Made by a program: the position numbers and the translations under genes. Positions 6,365 to 7,586 of a stretch of DNA of 7,586 nucleotides are shown here, piece by piece. How positions within the stretch are numbered: the stretch's first letter is position 1; every line of letters starts with the position of its first letter. The DNA lies in contig HF985547.1 in NCBI GenBank assembly GCA_000432015.1, positions 60,731 through 68,316 on the forward strand, written 5' to 3'. This DNA is from Clostridium sp. CAG:1024 (GTDB lineage Bacteria; Bacillota; Clostridia; Christensenellales; CAG-138). Below the pieces are notes generated by a model. That model worked only from the letters and a program-made list of their open reading frames with translations, was not told the origin of the DNA and made no database searches.

Positions 6365-7586
6365 GAATCCTCCATCACCGGCACAGGGCTCGTACCGCAA
6401 ATCTTCAAAACGTATTCCCTTGCGCGCGCCACAAGTTTCTTTTCCCGGTCATCCAATTCATGATAGGAAACGATCTGCGAAGCGTCCTCGAGCGCAGGCA
6501 CAAGTTGATGAACCGTCTTTGTACGACCCGGCTTGCTCTCTGTGGGAGCCGGAAGTTCTTCCGAGAAGCAAAGCGTCGGCATGTAGCAGGCGTCCTTCAG
6601 CTTTACACTGCCGTCATCGTCTCTTTCGATGGTCAGCCGCAGAAACATTCCATAAGCGCACTCTCCCGTCATGTTTGACAAGAAGTTTCCGAGCGAATAC
6701 GCAACAAAGCCCGTATACTCCGACCCGTCGCTCCGCGTGACCGTCACGTAATCAAGCGGCTGCACCACATGCGGATGCGAACCGATGACCGCATCTACGC
6801 CGGCCGCCAGCAGCTGCGAGGCATACTTTTGGGTCGAACGTTGCGGCTTTGTCTCGTATTCCTCATCCCAGTGCGCAAACATGACGATGAATTCCGCGCC
6901 TTCCTCCTTGCATGCCGCGATCTCCGCTTCGATCTCGTCAAAATACTGTAGCCTTGAGAACATATCGTTTTTCTGCTGGCGCGACATGTTGGAGGAACCG
7001 TTGATCACCGTTGTTGTGGCCATGACACCGATTCGAATTCCGTTTACATTGATCACGAGCGGTTTACGTTCGTTCTTAGAACGGAACGTCCCCGTTTGAT
7101 ACAGATCCGCATTTTGGATCGCATCGATCGTATGAATCACACCTTCCGCGTCGCAATCTCCCGCATGGTTGTTCGCGGTCGTAATGCAGTCGAAACCAAC
7201 AGATTTTAAATTCTCTGCAAATACATCCGGCGCATTGAACTTGATGCGTCCCTCCTCGTCCGTGCGTCCATTGGAGTACCCGACAGATTCGCCCGCCATC
7301 GCGCCTTCAAAGTTCCCGCACATCAGGTCGATGGAGCGAAACATTGTCTGTACGCCGACGAAACTATGCGTGAAATCATATCCTCCGTCCAGGGTTTCGT
7401 CATATGCGCCTGCGATTTGGCTCGGCATGACCATGATGTCGCCGACGGCGCCGATCGTAACGCTTGTCTTTTGCGGTGCCTGCGTGGGTTCCGGCGTCGA
7501 TTCCTGCACTTCTTCCGGCGTTGGTTCCGCGCCGGATGCGGCTGGTTCCGGTGCAAGCGTTGCGAACAGGACCGTCTGCTGCGAGG
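6349..7586 (-). CDS. CapA/PGA_cap family metallophosphatase-fold protein (partial, N-terminus beyond right edge)
   Basis: This belongs to the CapA family, whose best-known member takes part in poly-gamma-glutamate capsule export or anchoring; many members are of unknown role. There are 411 residues visible and the frame is open to the right edge. A GTG at 7509 is in frame but lies within a Pro/Glu/Thr/Ala-rich linker, so it is probably not the start, and a signal peptide or membrane anchor is expected upstream. After the linker, the calcineurin-like domain shows IGAVGDIMV, GNFEGAM, TTANNHAGDCDAEG, FAHWDEEYE, GSHPHVVQP and YSLGNFLSN in the family order. The acids, asparagine and histidines of these motifs are the expected metal-site positions. 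HWD replaces the more usual HWG. The stop lies inside prfA (16-base overlap), and no other capsule genes are visible. The fold assignment is strong; the substrate is unknown. Confidence 0.92.
   Translation of the reverse strand, partial: SQQTVLFATLAPEPAASGAEPTPEEVQESTPEPTQAPQKTSVTIGAVGDIMVMPSQIAGAYDETLDGGYDFTHSFVGVQTMFRSIDLMCGNFEGAMAGESVGYSNGRTDEEGRIKFNAPDVFAENLKSVGFDCITTANNHAGDCDAEGVIHTIDAIQNADLYQTGTFRSKNERKPLVINVNGIRIGVMATTTVINGSSNMSRQQKNDMFSRLQYFDEIEAEIAACKEEGAEFIVMFAHWDEEYETKPQRSTQKYASQLLAAGVDAVIGSHPHVVQPLDYVTVTRSDGSEYTGFVAYSLGNFLSNMTGECAYGMFLRLTIERDDDGSVKLKDACYMPTLCFSEELPAPTESKPGRTKTVHQLVPALEDASQIVSYHELDDREKKLVARAREYVLKICGTSPVPVMEDSCWIN
6369..6373 (-). promoter_or_regulatory. Ribosome binding site of prfA, inside the end of the CapA-like gene
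   Basis: Minus-strand GGAGG is followed by a tight four-base spacer and the ATG at 6364. It overlaps the MED codons near the CapA-like C-terminus. It supports the ATG at 6364 over the upstream TTG, and its position inside the preceding gene makes translational coupling plausible. Confidence 0.7.

Noticed and set aside
6365..6400. Upstream TTG start giving prfA twelve extra residues
   Set aside because: The extension (RYEPCAGDGGF) is just the CapA-like C-terminal coding region read in another frame, and the normal RF1 N-terminus starts at the ATG at 6364 with its own GGAGG.
7507..7509. GTG as the start of the CapA-like protein
   Set aside because: The same frame remains open to the right edge with continuous Pro/Glu/Ala-rich linker sequence, so the gene most likely begins outside the window.

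Overview
This window reads as a dense housekeeping stretch of a bacterial chromosome. All nine recognisable genes lie on the minus strand, so transcription runs from the right edge to the left edge. No gap between genes exceeds about 30 bases, and several neighbours overlap (16-nt, 4-nt, 1-nt and 4-nt overlaps), which suggests one long co-transcribed block. No tRNA, rRNA, CRISPR array, insertion sequence or integron signal is visible. The base composition is moderately GC-rich. The combination of a Bacillota-style prfA-sua5-rpiB-upp order, strong GGAGG-type ribosome binding sites and an NtpFIKE-type V-ATPase order points to an anaerobic Clostridia-like member of the Bacillota. This lineage call is inference from gene order and protein style, not a database match.

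Right to left, in transcription order: (1) a CapA/PGA_cap-type metallophosphatase-fold protein, truncated at the right edge, with a Pro/Glu/Thr-rich linker; (2) prfA, peptide chain release factor 1; (3) a two-domain Sua5 threonylcarbamoyl-AMP synthase; (4) rpiB, ribose-5-phosphate isomerase B; (5) upp, uracil phosphoribosyltransferase; (6) the small coiled-coil G/H stalk subunit of a V/A-type ATPase; (7) its large membrane stator subunit I/a; (8) its duplicated proteolipid subunit K/c; (9) the start of peripheral stalk subunit E, cut by the left edge. The catalytic and central-stalk subunits (C, F, A, B, D) are expected beyond the left edge.

The first half serves translation fidelity (stop-codon reading, tRNA t6A37 synthesis) and ribose/pyrimidine salvage (RpiB feeding ribose-5-phosphate towards PRPP, which Upp uses with uracil). 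The second half is a rotary ion pump. In many Bacillota the same sua5-rpiB-upp neighbourhood leads into the F-type ATP synthase operon; here a V-type enzyme sits in that position. The proteolipid carries the full set of residues that binds Na+ in the Enterococcus hirae enzyme, so a Na+-coupled pump is the leading inference.

I did not find a convincing undescribed system. The observations most worth a second look are the V-for-F substitution at this locus, the Na+ ligand set, a candidate promoter plus inverted repeat buried in an AT-rich part of sua5, the absence of prmC beside prfA, and the CapA-prfA overlap. Three gene starts are best moved inward from the longest open frame (prfA, rpiB, V-ATPase G subunit).
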